This document shows positions 50,347 through 63,418 of a stretch of DNA of 64,000 nucleotides, one piece after another. The stretch comes from Lingula anatina. Taxonomy: Eukaryota; Brachiopoda; Lingulata; Lingulida; Lingulidae. The position numbers were made by a program, and so were the translations under genes. How positions within the stretch are numbered: position 1 is the first letter of the stretch; each line of letters begins with the position of its first letter. A model generated the notes under the pieces. The model was not told the origin of the DNA, did no database searches, and saw nothing but the letters and a program-made list of their open reading frames with translations. Location: NCBI RefSeq assembly GCF_001039355.2, contig NW_019775192.1:239230-303229 (forward strand). Direction: 5' to 3'.

Positions 50347-53300
50347 AGGCGAACCACTAATACATGCATTTGTCTCAAAGCATCCAACAATTAGTTATAC
50401 ACTCATCAGAATCAACCAGAAAACCTTTGACCTTTGTGGCCATAATTGGGTTTTTGTCTGTTACCCCAAACTGCAAGTCTCAGCATTCCGTCGCTTTACT
50501 TTGCTAACATCTTTCATTTTATCGTAATCAAAAGCAGCATTATTTACTTAAACGTTTGCACAGTTTTGTAATTGTACGCATAATAAACAGTGAAAACGTT
50601 TCTTTGGCCACATATATGTGTGTAACTATCATCACAAACAAGGCAATATGATATTTCAAAGGTGCGTGTCAGGAAGTTAGCATGAATACCCAAATGACTG
50701 GAAGGGTTTCAAGTTCAATCTAATGTCTCTACCTTCGTTATCATTTGTTTCTTCAGAAATTTGAACTTTTTCTTCGCCCTGTCCCATGTGAACCACATAA
50801 TTCTTCTGTCGATACGCGACGAGGTGATGAAATTCGTAGTAGCTCCAAGTATAGCCTTTGTATAAAATAGTGAAAGCATCTCGTATCACCATTACATGAC
50901 ACATACAGAGTAGCAGTAAGTTTAATGAGACCAACATCAAAATGACGCCATCCTTTTCTTTTTCTTGCTTTTGTGCTACTTAGTTTGCGGAGCAGTATTT
51001 TCATAGAACTTATATGGTCGTGTAGCTAAATTTTACAAATACAAAGAAATTGATGCTTGAAGGATAACAGACGCCACAACATTTTCTTCCTCGTCTGAAT
51101 TGATTTTTTTCTCTTTTTTTCTGATAATAGGTAACAAAAACTCCCTGTAGCTATCCTGGAATACAAACGGATATTACAACCCATTAGAAGATGACTCCTA
51201 TATTCATATTGAATATGCATTGACAATGATTGAAGATGACGCATTAGTTAACACCCCACTGTTACCAGGACCTAAAATACAACATATTAGACTTCTATTA
51301 ATACAGTCTTAATAACCCTAATGACACATCACCATTTTGTAATAAGGCTGTTTACGTAATACTTATGCTGTGTCACGCAAAAAATAAGTATAAAAATGAA
51401 TAAATAATAAAAAAAACTACGATAAAAAAGAGGGATCTTTCTTTTCATATTTTAGCCAGTCATCTCAGGTTCCAGCCAAAGGCATTCGATATATCATGAC
51501 GGGATGTAATATCAGTAGGAACATTATCGTAAATTCTCGCTAATTGACGAACATATTAGACATTCTGAGCACACATTACAAAACTCTCATATAGAAATAC
51601 CGTCATGCTCTCATGACACTGTCATCATCTCGAAAGAGCATAAAAGGATAGGGAATTCTTTGGAGAATACAAACCCATCTTAGAGAACGAAAGTCTGAGC
51701 GGGTTTGATCTTTACTGAACTAAGTGGTTTAAACATTTTACACTGTAGGTATGGTAGATGTTGCACAAATATGTCAAATAAAATCAGTCGAATCATTTGC
51801 AAGTACAACACAATACCTGTACATAAGAAAACTACAAAATATATGATAAGTTGACATGTATCATGTAAATGCACCATTTATTAAACCTACTAGTACACCA
51901 TCTGAAGAGAGACAAAAGCAGTGAAAAAAGTCTACTCGTGATTGATATCGCCATTGTACCGGTTCTGTGAGAAACATCTAACCATTAGTTGCAAAGAAAT
52001 GTATTATTTCTGCTTACATAAAAAGTTATTTTGTTATAAGTTTCCCTTAAAAAAGCTCAAAGCTGAGTGGAATGCATATTGTAATGTCATCGATAGATAA
52101 AATGTCAAGATAGCTTTTTCTCGTGGTTTACAAAACCAAAAAAGGTTTGCTTTTGCCTCTTCCATAATAATATTAACAAAAAATGTCCATTGCTAAAAAT
52201 GATTGTTAAGACATAGTTTTTTTTTCACAATTTGACAATAGGTCGAGATTTTAAACTCTGATTTTCATGTTTAAGATACTTTTGGTAATTTCTTGTAGTG
52301 CACCAATTTTTAAAGAAATAAAAAAGAAATCAACTTTCTATTACAGGAGCCGAAATTACTACCGTTGCCTATATCCTAGTTTTAATATTTTGAATTTTAA
52401 TGCTAAAACACTCGATATCTTCAATATTACCAAACTTACCTTTATTGTAACGATCAACGAAAAGTCTGGTGTTTCTGGTATTTACCAGGTTTCGATACCA
52501 GTTGCCCGCTTAGAAAACACCCAACAGAAGCGATCTCAGTATTCAAGAACGAAAAGCCTACTCCTACATTTATAAGCAACAACTTATATTTGAAGAGAGG
52601 CCTTAATCCTTTCGTGCTGAGATTTTCTCTCTTGAAATCACTGCAGCGCTCTAAACCTTGTGATAAATGCAAACGAATCGAGCTGAAGATTGATCTTCCG
52701 TTTTTGCTTTCGTGCTAACGGAATAGAGTGAAAGTTCGAAACCAGGTCAAGAATATGTTTGGAATCTTCGCTTGATTGGATCCAATGAAAATAAATCTGG
52801 TCCCAGCTGTAAAGCCCAGTATTTTAATCTGTTTATGAGGTGAAGAGATGGTCAAGCCCCTGATCTATCTTGAATAAATATACCAGTAGTGATGAATACA
52901 CAAACATCATCTGTCTTTTTTTAATTACCATCTGATGTTGTTTGAGTAAAGCTTTAAGAAAGCCTTCAGATGAGTAAGTACCTGATTAAAAATAAGAAAC
53001 ACTTTTAATTTGTTCCTTCACAGAAGTCGTCAGAATTACATAAGACCATGAATAACATCAAAACGTAAGCCACCCTGATAAACACCAGTATAGTAAACAA
53101 TTTATAATAACAACACACAGTATGCAATTCATTCCAAAGTGTATGCCCTATGTAATGTCCAAAAAACCTCATCATCACACATTCATCTTAGCGGATAATA
53201 GCAGATATACCATTATCCAGTGACATTTAGAAAAACAGTCACATGAGCGTTTGTCGGGGATGTACATAATATGCAACTTTAACTGCATGAACAACAAAAA

Positions 53301-53847
53301 TGCCGTTTCAAGTTAACATCTGTAAGGGGACTGCAAAATTGACGCACTACATAGAAAAGTGAAGTTGAATACACTCTGATTAAAATTAACGATCAATATT
53401 TGGTAATTTGAAAAGAAAAAAACATGTCATATCTTTTATTTTCCCAAAGTGACTTATATCAGGTATTTTGACAGACTGTGACGGGCAGACGATTTGACTT
53501 CGTCTCCTTGGGATTGACAATAACGACAACAACTTGGAATACAATCAACTTAAAACTAATGAATGTAACGCTTTGCACTCGCACAAAATTCATTAAGGGA
53601 ATATTTCGTGCTCTGCAGATTCTCACATTGCCAAAATATATCTTTGAATCACATGATCAATGATGAAAGTGTTCTCGATACAAATAATTATTCTATCATG
53701 TTTGCAAGTATATTGGATTATAATCGCTCAGTTGAAACGGTCATGCATAAATAGTTGTATGATTTTTGATTTTCAAGCGAAAAAATGTCATATCAGAAAA
53801 TGTCGTCATGTGAGTAAGTGTTTTAAACTAACGAAAAGAAATTCTCT

Positions 53848-54140
53848 TCTTCCACATTTCTCCCTGCTTTTATTGTCCACTTTTCACCCTAGTTTCATTG
53901 ACCATTTCCAACTATTGTTAGTAACCACTTTTGACTATTAGGTTTGCTTTCCATTTTTCTTCCTCGTTTTAATGTTCACTTTTCTCTCTAATTATGTTAT
54001 CTGTTTCTCCCTAGTTCATTGTTCATTTCTCTCCTGGTGTCATTAACTACTTTTCCACTTATTCCGTTCCTTGTATATTCTCTTTCGTTTCGTTTTTTAA
54101 CTCTAATTTAATTGTCCATTTTCTCCCGAGTTTGTCCCTC
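53848..54140. repeat. degenerate pyrimidine-rich minisatellite
   Basis: The phrase TTTCTCCCTAGTTTCATTGT with variants, followed by CCA(C/T)TTT, recurs at intervals of roughly 30-35 bases about eight times. Units are strongly diverged and the array is almost pure pyrimidine on the plus strand. Confidence 0.5.
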
Positions 54141-54820
54141 CAATTTTTACGGCCATAATTGTCCAAAGTCCTGATAAAACATAGATGTTTCGGGCTACTC
54201 TAACGGTTTGTGGGGAAATGAGCGATGGTTCAGAACGATGATTTGATTGACGGATATCAACTCAACTTAACCGGTGACAAAAAACGGAACTAAGTAGAAA
54301 ATACTTTTACTCGGGTTATACCAATAATTGTTTAGCAAGTTCCTGTCATACAGATCATTTCCCCGTTCTATTGTAAAAGCGCCCAGCACTGTGGAAGAGG
54401 GTGAGTTTAGCATATACATGTACATACCTAGAGATGTTATGTATCCAGGGCGAAATAAATTTCATTCGGTTTAAGGGGTGTTTTTGCTGTGAAATGCTTA
54501 CTTTCTCTTGGTTTGTATGAATGTCAAATATTACATCTCCACCCTCACTCGATATATCCCTTGAAAACCTCCCCTGGCATATAGCGCGCGGGTAACAGTG
54601 CGTTATCTCAAGCACATGATGATCTTGAAAGGGGCGGATACCGAAAACCAAGACGTAGAGGGTCTGTAAACAATTGGTTAACTGTGTTACCAATTGCGCT
54701 TATGACAAATAGATCCCAATGGGTAACAGCATAAACATCATATTACCTATTCCAGGTTTAGAGTCTAAGCTTAAACAACCTTTCTACTGTATATTTAACA
54801 TCTATTGTATTGTTCCAATA

Positions 54821-54842
54821 GCGTGTGTGTGTGTGTGTGTGT
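54821..54842. repeat. (GT)n microsatellite
   Basis: A short GT run followed by imperfect GTGCGTGTGTTCG sequence. Confidence 0.8.
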
Positions 54843-57571
54843 TCGTGCGTGTGTTCGCGTGTATGTTTGTCCTGAGCCTGTAAGGCCACATTCATTGCAA
54901 AAATGTACTGGCAATGAAATAAATAAAAAATTGCCCATGTGATTAGTGTGACACTAATGACGCAGAACTAGCTTCGTGACAAAATTCCATTACCGATGGG
55001 TTTCCCTGTCAGAACAAACCTTGCTTGTCAGAGCGCGCATGATATGGCGATTAAAACACGACAGTGGAGATCAAGGGACCCCTAAGAAATCCCTGTATAA
55101 GCGATTTTAACCAGCAATAGCGTGTTAACAAGGTTTTTTAAATGGCTGGTAGGAAAACACGCAGGTGATCAGAAATATCGGTCAAGGTTTATTTTATGTA
55201 CATGAGATGAAATAACCGTATCAATAGCTACATGACACCTTCTAATTGGGAATTAAATACATAACACTATATGATAAATATTCCAAGTTATATCGGCGCT
55301 AATTAAACGTTTCATTATCAGGCAAAACCTCACAAAGGAAAAATCTCAAACCGAAGATTAAACCTCCATTGGCTTTTATCTTTCACCTCAGAGAAAGTGA
55401 AAAAGAATGTCAAAAGAACGTTTGTGAATACCTAGAAGATCAACAAGAGCGTTAACCAGTGACAAACAGATTTATTAGAAGCAAACGCTCATCGTTACCT
55501 TGGCTTTGTTCACATGTTCGATTTTTAAGTCACACGATGGACTCAAGGCGTGTCTCAAATCAAAACGCAAAAGTGAGTAGGATCAGTATTTTATCGATAA
55601 TACGGTGAACTGTGAGCTCGAACGAATAGATATTATAATAAATATTGGCAGGACAGAGACTCCGAGCGGCAAATCCGTCAAACCGGTTCGAACTTGAACC
55701 CGATGTCTCTTAATTAAGCCCAACGTGAATGAAACCGTACGGAACATTGGTGCCAAGGAGATGCAAGTCATTAATCAATTACCTAGGCTAGGTGTTTTTT
55801 TCTAAGCGCGCTCCCAGTTCCTAAAAAGCAAAAGTGTAAATTGATAGTTCTTCTGTGCCGGAAATTAAGTTATGCACTCATCCAATATTGGGTCTATTTG
55901 TGCGATTTGCTTAAGAACATTATATACTACTTTGGGATCTGTCATTAACTTTTGGCTGCGTTTGCCCTTTTTTCGACCGAGAAACATTAATTATCAAAGT
56001 CAGCATTTGTAAAAATGAAAAAAAAAAAATGAAGGAATATATTTCAAGGCAATAGGTTATTCACCCAGGCATTATATTTTACTCAATATATTTCAAACCA
56101 TTCAAATTATTTTTGTTAGCAACGAGCTCGTTAAAACGTAAATTGCAATTTTCTGTTAAATCAATTGCTTTTTTCCAGAAAAAGAAAATGTTGAAGTTCC
56201 ACTATTACAATCCTTTTCATCCACAGATTCATCATGTACATAAACGACACTTTCATGCTCATTATTCATCTCGTCAACACAAGGAAAAGACAGCATCACA
56301 AATCGTGCACGACCCTTACTGTTACGGTGAATAGAAGAGCTGTCTCATCTTCTTGATTGCTTTAAAGCTGATAAGAAGTATTAAATCTGCTCAGTGCCAC
56401 CATTAAACGTCATTTAACATCTCTTAAGCAGATACAGCTGAAATAAGACAAACGAATCGGTTTTGGAGATTTCTCAGTCTGGTAAGTCGGCCGTTGTTTC
56501 ATAATCAAGTCAGATCGAACAGTTAGAACTTTTAATTATTTAAAAATAATTATTTAATATTTTGAGACTATAAAAGTACAAGGTCAGGGCTTTTGCTTGT
56601 CTTCCAAATCCATTTTTTCAGACCTTACCTCTCAAAATTTTATAAAGTTTAATTTCACTTAAGTATAGCATTTAGTTGACAGAAAACTCTTTTTATGTCA
56701 TGGTTTCCAGATAAAACGACCCAACTTAGTGAGATACCAACTAGAAAGTTTTTTTTTTCAATATATGATAATCCTCTCCTTTTGGACATCGCTCAAATAT
56801 TGTAATATACAGTGTAGGTTTTCCTTGTGTTTACACACGTAGATGGTATGCCCTCTGATGAGTCATAGATAAAAAACGTGTTTAGAAACACTTTACTTTT
56901 TGTCAACATTTGAATAACAAGACGAATATTACAGCCATCTGAGTTTTTGTTTCTCTTAATTTATTATCTTTTTTATTCATGCATCCAATTATTATTATTA
57001 TTTTTTTTTTGGGGGGGGGGTTCACATAAACTTATCGTACCCATATATTATTCATAAAACAAGCGACTGAATAGCATGAAAAATCTTACGAAATTACCTA
57101 ATTTTCCTTACCAATGATTTTTAAAAAGTTTGTTTTGTCATAATTTATTAGACTTTAAAGCTTGTGTCGTAAGAAGACTATTCCCAGATGTAAGTAGAAT
57201 TCAGAGAAAGAATCTCAGAGCCCCATTGAGCTTGAACTTTGTCTTCAGAGGTCGAAAAAAAATATATAAAAAGAGAGATTAACGTGAGGTTAGGATTTTT
57301 TGCACTTTTTTTAAAAAAAGGACAGTTTTTATCATAACTCTCGAATTGATTTATAAACATGCTTAACAGTAATAGATAAATGGATAAAAAGAATGAATAA
57401 ACATTACGATGAATGAAGAAATAAATTTTAAAAAGATTAATGTTGGCATTAACTCATTTTTAGATTAAAGACAATGACTCTGAATGACAAGGCAACTGTG
57501 TGCCATTACCGCATCACAATGTGATATAAAGTTAATCTGTATTACTACAGGGTAAGAAAAAGGTAGAAACA

Positions 57572-60500
57572 ATGGAGGGACAAAGTTTACTCGGTGGTGG
57601 AAAGTCAAGTATCACCAATCATCAAGAAGAATCGGGAAACATGAAATTTTTCCAAAATGCAGATGCTTGGTCAAAGATCAAAGACCTGAAAGACACATCT
57701 TCGCAGTACATGAAGCCAGTCATTTCTGAGATGAGGAAACATGGTGAAAAAGCTATGAAACAAATGAAAGAAGATATAGAAGCTACACCGTTGAATTCTT
57801 GGAGGCAAATTGGAATGGCCTGCCTGGCAGAATTTCTGGGAGTGCTTTTCTTCGTCTATATTGGTTCAATGTCTGTGGGAACAGGGTCAGCGACTGCCAT
57901 TGCACTCGCTCATGGACTCACAATAACGGCCTTGATAATGACAATTGGACAACTTAGGTAAACCATTTCAAATTAACCGTTATCTTTTGTCTAACCATTT
58001 CGCTACGAACCAGATGCCCTTTATTCCCATTTTTCAAATGAAAAAATACAACAGTCTAAATGTCAGTTTCCGATGTTGTACAATTTCACCTTTGCCTTAT
58101 TACTTCAAAACGTGGTAGGCCCTATACTATCTTTCGTCATCAAAGACATCCGTTCTTAATCTGGCATCTAATGTTCTCTTTGTTTTATCCAAACTTCGCC
58201 CAAAATTTGGCATCTAATAGCAAATCAGTAGCATTCATTTTTCCATTGAACCTAAAATGGCCATCTTTATTCATACAAAGTTGCACGTTTTTTTTTCAGC
58301 GGGGGACATTTCAATCCTTCTATTACTCTAGGAGTTATGGTGGCAGGACAACTGAAGGTTGGCATCGCCTTGGTCTACTGTTTTGTACAGTTGTTTGGTG
58401 GCCTGGTAGGCGCTGGTCTGGTCCAAGTAAGTGTTGTTAATATTACAGTTCCTTTCACACGGCAAAACCGGTTTAAGCCAAATATCGGGGTTTGGCTGAG
58501 GTGCATATTGATTGTAGTGTGAACAGGTCAACACGACATATTATGCAATTTATCATGAGCAGTATCCATTGGCAAAGATTAGGATGAGGATGGAGAGTTG
58601 CAGGCTAGGCTACCGCCTCCTGACATCCTAGATCCGTCAGTACCTTAATTGATCGTTTGGTTTCCGTTAAACAATTTACAAGAGCAGTATTAAAGTTTGT
58701 CTTAGGTCAAGCTACTGGTTGTCATTTGTTTCTTCCAGTACAGGTTCTGCATCTCATTTATATAGGAACCTGTCTGAGACCGTTTTAAAGAATGCAACTC
58801 TTTGTTGCAAAAAAACAAAACAAAAAAAAAAAAAAAAAAATCGTTTATACCACAAGAAATCTTTTCATCTGTTTTTGAAAATGACTACTTCACACTAAAA
58901 AGCAATTATCACAGAACTGCATTTCTCCATTTTCTGAAAATTAATACCTTTATGTATTGTATTTTGTGGTGAAATGAACTATTCCCGCCTTGATTTCCTT
59001 TATTTGATTAAGGCATTCTTTAGGTCTCTAGCGATCTTGTCATCAACGCTTGAAAATGTCTGTGATTGAAGATAATTTTTTGATGGCGTGACGAAGACCA
59101 GTGCCCTTGAAGCCCTACGTGTTCATCATGATAATGCCCATATGTGGTTTTCTGAAGTGATGAAGCAGTTTGTTTTCTTTCACAACCTCACACACTGGTA
59201 AATGAAAAAAAAAAGTTTGAAAACTATGTTTTTAAAGGAAAATACTTAGCGCAGGATTATAAAAGATAAATATTCTCCTTTTAATTTTCTTTTATAGGCA
59301 AGTCTTACAAACAGGTCTTTTGCCGAAGACCCAAATGAAGAAGACGCTAAGGTGGATATTAATGGGGGTGCGCCACAGTTAGACCCCCGGGTCACTACCC
59401 CAGGTGGGGGGTTCTTCATTGAGGTAGTCTTGACTTTGGTGGTGGTAATGAGTGTCTTGATGACCGCCATTGAAAGCCGTGGCAGGAATAAAGCAGCACC
59501 TGTGATCATAGGGACAACTATTGCAGTTTGCATAATGGCAGGGTATGTATTCTAAAAAGCCAGTTTCATTTCATTCTACACTATTTTATTTATTTTCTTT
59601 AAAAGTTAAAAGGGTACGTTTGTCTGAATCAGTAAGCACAATGACTTCCTAACTAACAAATTATATGATTATAAAACATAAGTAATGATTAGTCTCGTTT
59701 TCAGGCGGTCAAGGCTTTTACAACCACTTTGCGTGCGTTTTCTCATTATTTGAAACTGTGTTTATTAAAAAAGGCAGTCAGTAATGCCGCTTAAGTCTGA
59801 TAATGATGATGCGCACTTTTCTATGCAAAATTCAGGTCAAAATTCTGTCTTGTTACAAACTTATCTAGTTCGTCAGACTTGCACACATTGCAGATGGGTA
59901 GATCTGAGGGGGTGTAAAGATGACTTGATTCGAAAATTAAGAAGTCCCACTTATTTATGTCTGTTGAAAAGTAGGCGTAATAGGAATGATAATCCACTGG
60001 AAACCGTAGTTCCTGCCCCATCACTTTGTATAGAGGTGATATTCGTCCGATTTTACTAACCCCCATACCTACGCTAACAGACGAATAGTCACTCCCATGC
60101 CTCCAATACATGAACCTTGATATATTTTTCTTATTAAGCTTTTTTTTCTTGATTGGGGCTCCTGTACGCATGATATGGGACCCCGGGTATTCATTCCTAA
60201 AATTACCATTTCTGTCACAGCGCTTTTGAGCCTGCAACCGACTGATGATGGCAATAAAATAGTCTACTTTCTCAATCATCTTTGTCGTCTCAGATCTTTG
60301 TCTAAAATTGATCATTAGACCTTGACTATATAAGAATAACGGGTTTATCTTACGTAACAAATACCAAAGGCACTAAAGCCAGCCAAATTGACAAGTTGGT
60401 TAACGAGCGCGACCGACCCTAATTTGGAGTAAATAAAAAATTTTGGGCCCACATTTTTCAAGAGGGGAAAAATGCATGGGGCCTTGATATTGTAAATAGC

Positions 60501-63418
60501 CCCAGGAAAAATGCCCACACTATGTATTTGAAGTCCCCCCTCCCCCCCCCCCCAAATTAAAAGAGAGAGAGAAGAAAAAAATACACCGATCAATTGCAGT
60601 GACCGTTAAACAATATGTTTTGAAATAAAAAAATGAATAAATATATACAGTATATAAGTAAGCTTGTAAACAAAGCTTATGGTTATTGGAGAGCTCAAAA
60701 CAGGTTAAAGTTATTTTTACGGATTATGTATAAATATCAGTAAATAAATGAAAATAAAATGCCGTCTATTAGATGTTGCCGCTAGAAAAGCAACTGTAAC
60801 CATTTTCGTCTGCCTAACTTGCAAATATTAAAAAGGTAGCTGATTCTCTCTATGTAAGCAGTAAATTTGAATTAGTATAAGTAAAAAGGGGGTAAGATGC
60901 GTAACGGTCCGCTCCTGGTACTTAACGATTTTCTTCTTTGAAAACGCAATTTTATGGCTCTGCTTACGCGAGAGTGACTCATGTTAAGTTTTGCAGTAGT
61001 TAACAATTAATTTAGTGGAATTACATGTGAACTAGAAAGTCCACAACACGTCTCTTATAAACTTACTTACCCTGAACGTGTTGCTGTGGACGAAATGTTG
61101 TGAACGGAGCAAATAGGATTCAATCAATAGGTTGATTTATGCCTAGGACACGCCAAATAAGTTGTCAATTTTGACCAGACCTAATGAGTAAAGTTGATGT
61201 TTTTTTTTGTTTTTTTTTGACAGCTCTTTCTCTACGGGCGGCTGTATGAATACTGCTCGGGCCTTTGGTCCTGCTGTCGCAGTCTCTTCGTCCAACCCCG
61301 ACATCTGGACGTATCACTGGATCTACTGGCTTGGGCCTATAACTGGGGGATTGTTGGCCGGGATCCTCTACAGGTAATAAAGATTCATTCCAGCTACCAA
61401 ATAATTGAAGTTGATTCGACAATAATCGCCCCTGTGCACTCTGAATCTCAGAGACTGTTTTCAAAGTTACCTCTCTAGCCAACAATCTGCGGTCTTCAAT
61501 ATACAGTATATGCCGATTCCTCTATGTAGAGTATATTTAGTATATTTCAACATTCATGCAAATGGTGAAAATCAGTTAAGAGGAGTGCAGTCTAAGGTTA
61601 AGTTCTAAACAAAATTAAACTAAAGGCAAATTTCTTAGTCATGAATAGAATGATGCATATGATTATTTGTATAGTTTGTTGGCCTGATCTTTGGGACCAT
61701 TATGCATCTATAAAATCTACACATTATCTGTAAAAAAAATCCCAAGTTCAAGTCTCAATGTATAAAAAAACTCTCCAGTGTATTTCAAACTTTTCTCGAT
61801 ACTGCATTATGATACTGTTCCTGATACTAGAACTTTAAAACGATCGTAATAAAGCTTTGCTGCTCTACACTTTCTTTCAAAACGCAAAGACAGAATTAAG
61901 CGTTTCGCAGTCTCACCTGTAGTCTCTGTGAAAAGGTAATTAATCAGCCTCACGCATACTTGCACACTGTTCTTAGCGTCTTTTAGCAAGCTATATTAAA
62001 TCCCCTGACCTCTACCAAGAATACATATACATGTTTTTCCAAAGTTCACATGCAGCCCTGCTGTCCTCTTAAATTCGCGGTCAGTGACACTTCCACAACT
62101 GTGCACTTGATCGACTCAGGGGAGACCTAGATTGCTGCATAGGGATTGTAAATTCGGTCATCCATCACTATGAATTTCATGGTCCCTGCTGCTGGAAAAA
62201 ATGTAATTATCGTCTAGATAAATGCAGTTTAAGTCTGGAATACGGCCATCTTACAAAAAACCAAGGAAATTTCCCTTTTTTTAGATTATGTATTATGCGT
62301 CCAGGGACTAAAGTGAAGATTTTACATGCCAGATACAACTTTTACCTGTCACGGTGTTTGGTAGTTTTTTCGGGTAGCTGTTTCGGTACCTCTGCTGTAT
62401 TATATTTGCCACACGTTGTGGTAACAGCAACGGTTTTTATATTACCCCAAGTATATGTATTGACTTTCTAATTTTCCGGAAATTTGAAAACTAATTTACG
62501 CATTGTAATCTACCGATAATAGAGTATATCTTACCTTATGAAGCCAAAGCATGTTTCGCACGACCATCAGAGCAGTTGCTAGGTCATCATGTGTACATGT
62601 GCCTCAGTAGACTTTACCTTGATTTATGTTGTTTGTTAGGGAAAAAATGGTAATAAACCAAATGGGCAGATAAATCATCTTGGCTAAATCAGAGAATTCA
62701 GGTAAAAGCTACATGTGTACATGGTTGCACAATAGATGTGCTATAGGATCAATTACATACATCATAACATATATGAAATAACAAGATCGGTGAAGGTAAC
62801 TGAAATAGATTTATGCCAGAAATTGCTTTGTCCTAGAGACATATAGATCACAAAATAAAAAACAATGATGATTACCCTTTTCCCCTAATAAAAGGACACT
62901 TTGTGTGTTTGCATGATTACGATATGTTATATTCAAAATCGAGTTCTAGCCCCAGTTTTTCGAATCCTTAGCCACTACAACTCAGACGTAAAATTTTACA
63001 GTCAGCGACGATTAAAAGAAACAATATCTTACCTTGCAAATATTAAAAAAATAGGTGAAAATAGTTGTAATAGCATTACACGTATTTAAACTTAAACTAA
63101 TGAATTAATTAGATTTTTTGCCTCATCTACTAATGCAAACGAACATGATGATTTTTGAAGAAAGTTATATTAAAAAAGGAAACTAAAATATGCTTATACA
63201 ATTACAGGCTGTTAAAAAGATCTGGCTGGTCAGCACCGATAGAAAAGCGATCCATCGAACTGGAGGAAAAAAACGCAGACGATGAGCTCGGCTTGGACCA
63301 CAGTGGCTACCAAACAATCCCTGATCGTGGCGGACTTATGAAAACAGGGAGTAAAGACGTAATGGAGGATAGCAGCATCTTTGAAATTGACGAGACTCCA
63401 AAGAAACCTGCAAAATAA
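57572..63418 (+). CDS. aquaporin, AQP8-like, with NPS and NTA pore motifs
   Basis: Five exons: 57572-57957, 58300-58426, 59298-59542, 61224-61373 and 63208-63418; GT..AG introns in consistent phases; product 372 aa. Six-helix membrane channel. The first pore motif is NPS at 134-136 (GGHFNPS), the second NTA at 262-264 (GGCMNTAR), with the selectivity arginine R265 kept. The GG.xxxGGCMN(P)ARAFGPAV...HWIYWLGP pattern resembles AQP8 (water/ammonia/peroxide channels), but substrate cannot be read from sequence. Cytosolic N-tail about 75 residues, with a lysine- and glutamate-rich helix at about 47-70; C-tail about 67 residues; both are longer than in human AQP8. Loop C is long and acidic with a possible N-glycan at N176. 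ATG 57572 has a good context (ACAATGG). Confidence 0.92.
58809..58839. repeat. A-rich tract in aquaporin intron 2
   Basis: Nearly pure A run in the intron between exons 2 and 3. No flanking target duplication was noted, so it is not called a retroposon tail. Confidence 0.7.

Larger units (their letters stand above)
50347..57571. other. long non-coding region, right part
   Basis: No supported gene. Holds the degenerate minisatellite at 53848-54140, a GT run at 54821-54842 and homopolymer tracts near 57000-57020. The stretch before 57572 probably contains the aquaporin promoter. TTACTACAG just before 57551 looks like a splice acceptor, so the 5' untranslated region may have an upstream exon. 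Confidence 0.5.

Noticed and set aside
61165-61485. Minus-strand frame of 106 codons
   Set aside because: Shadow of aquaporin exon 4 on the other strand.
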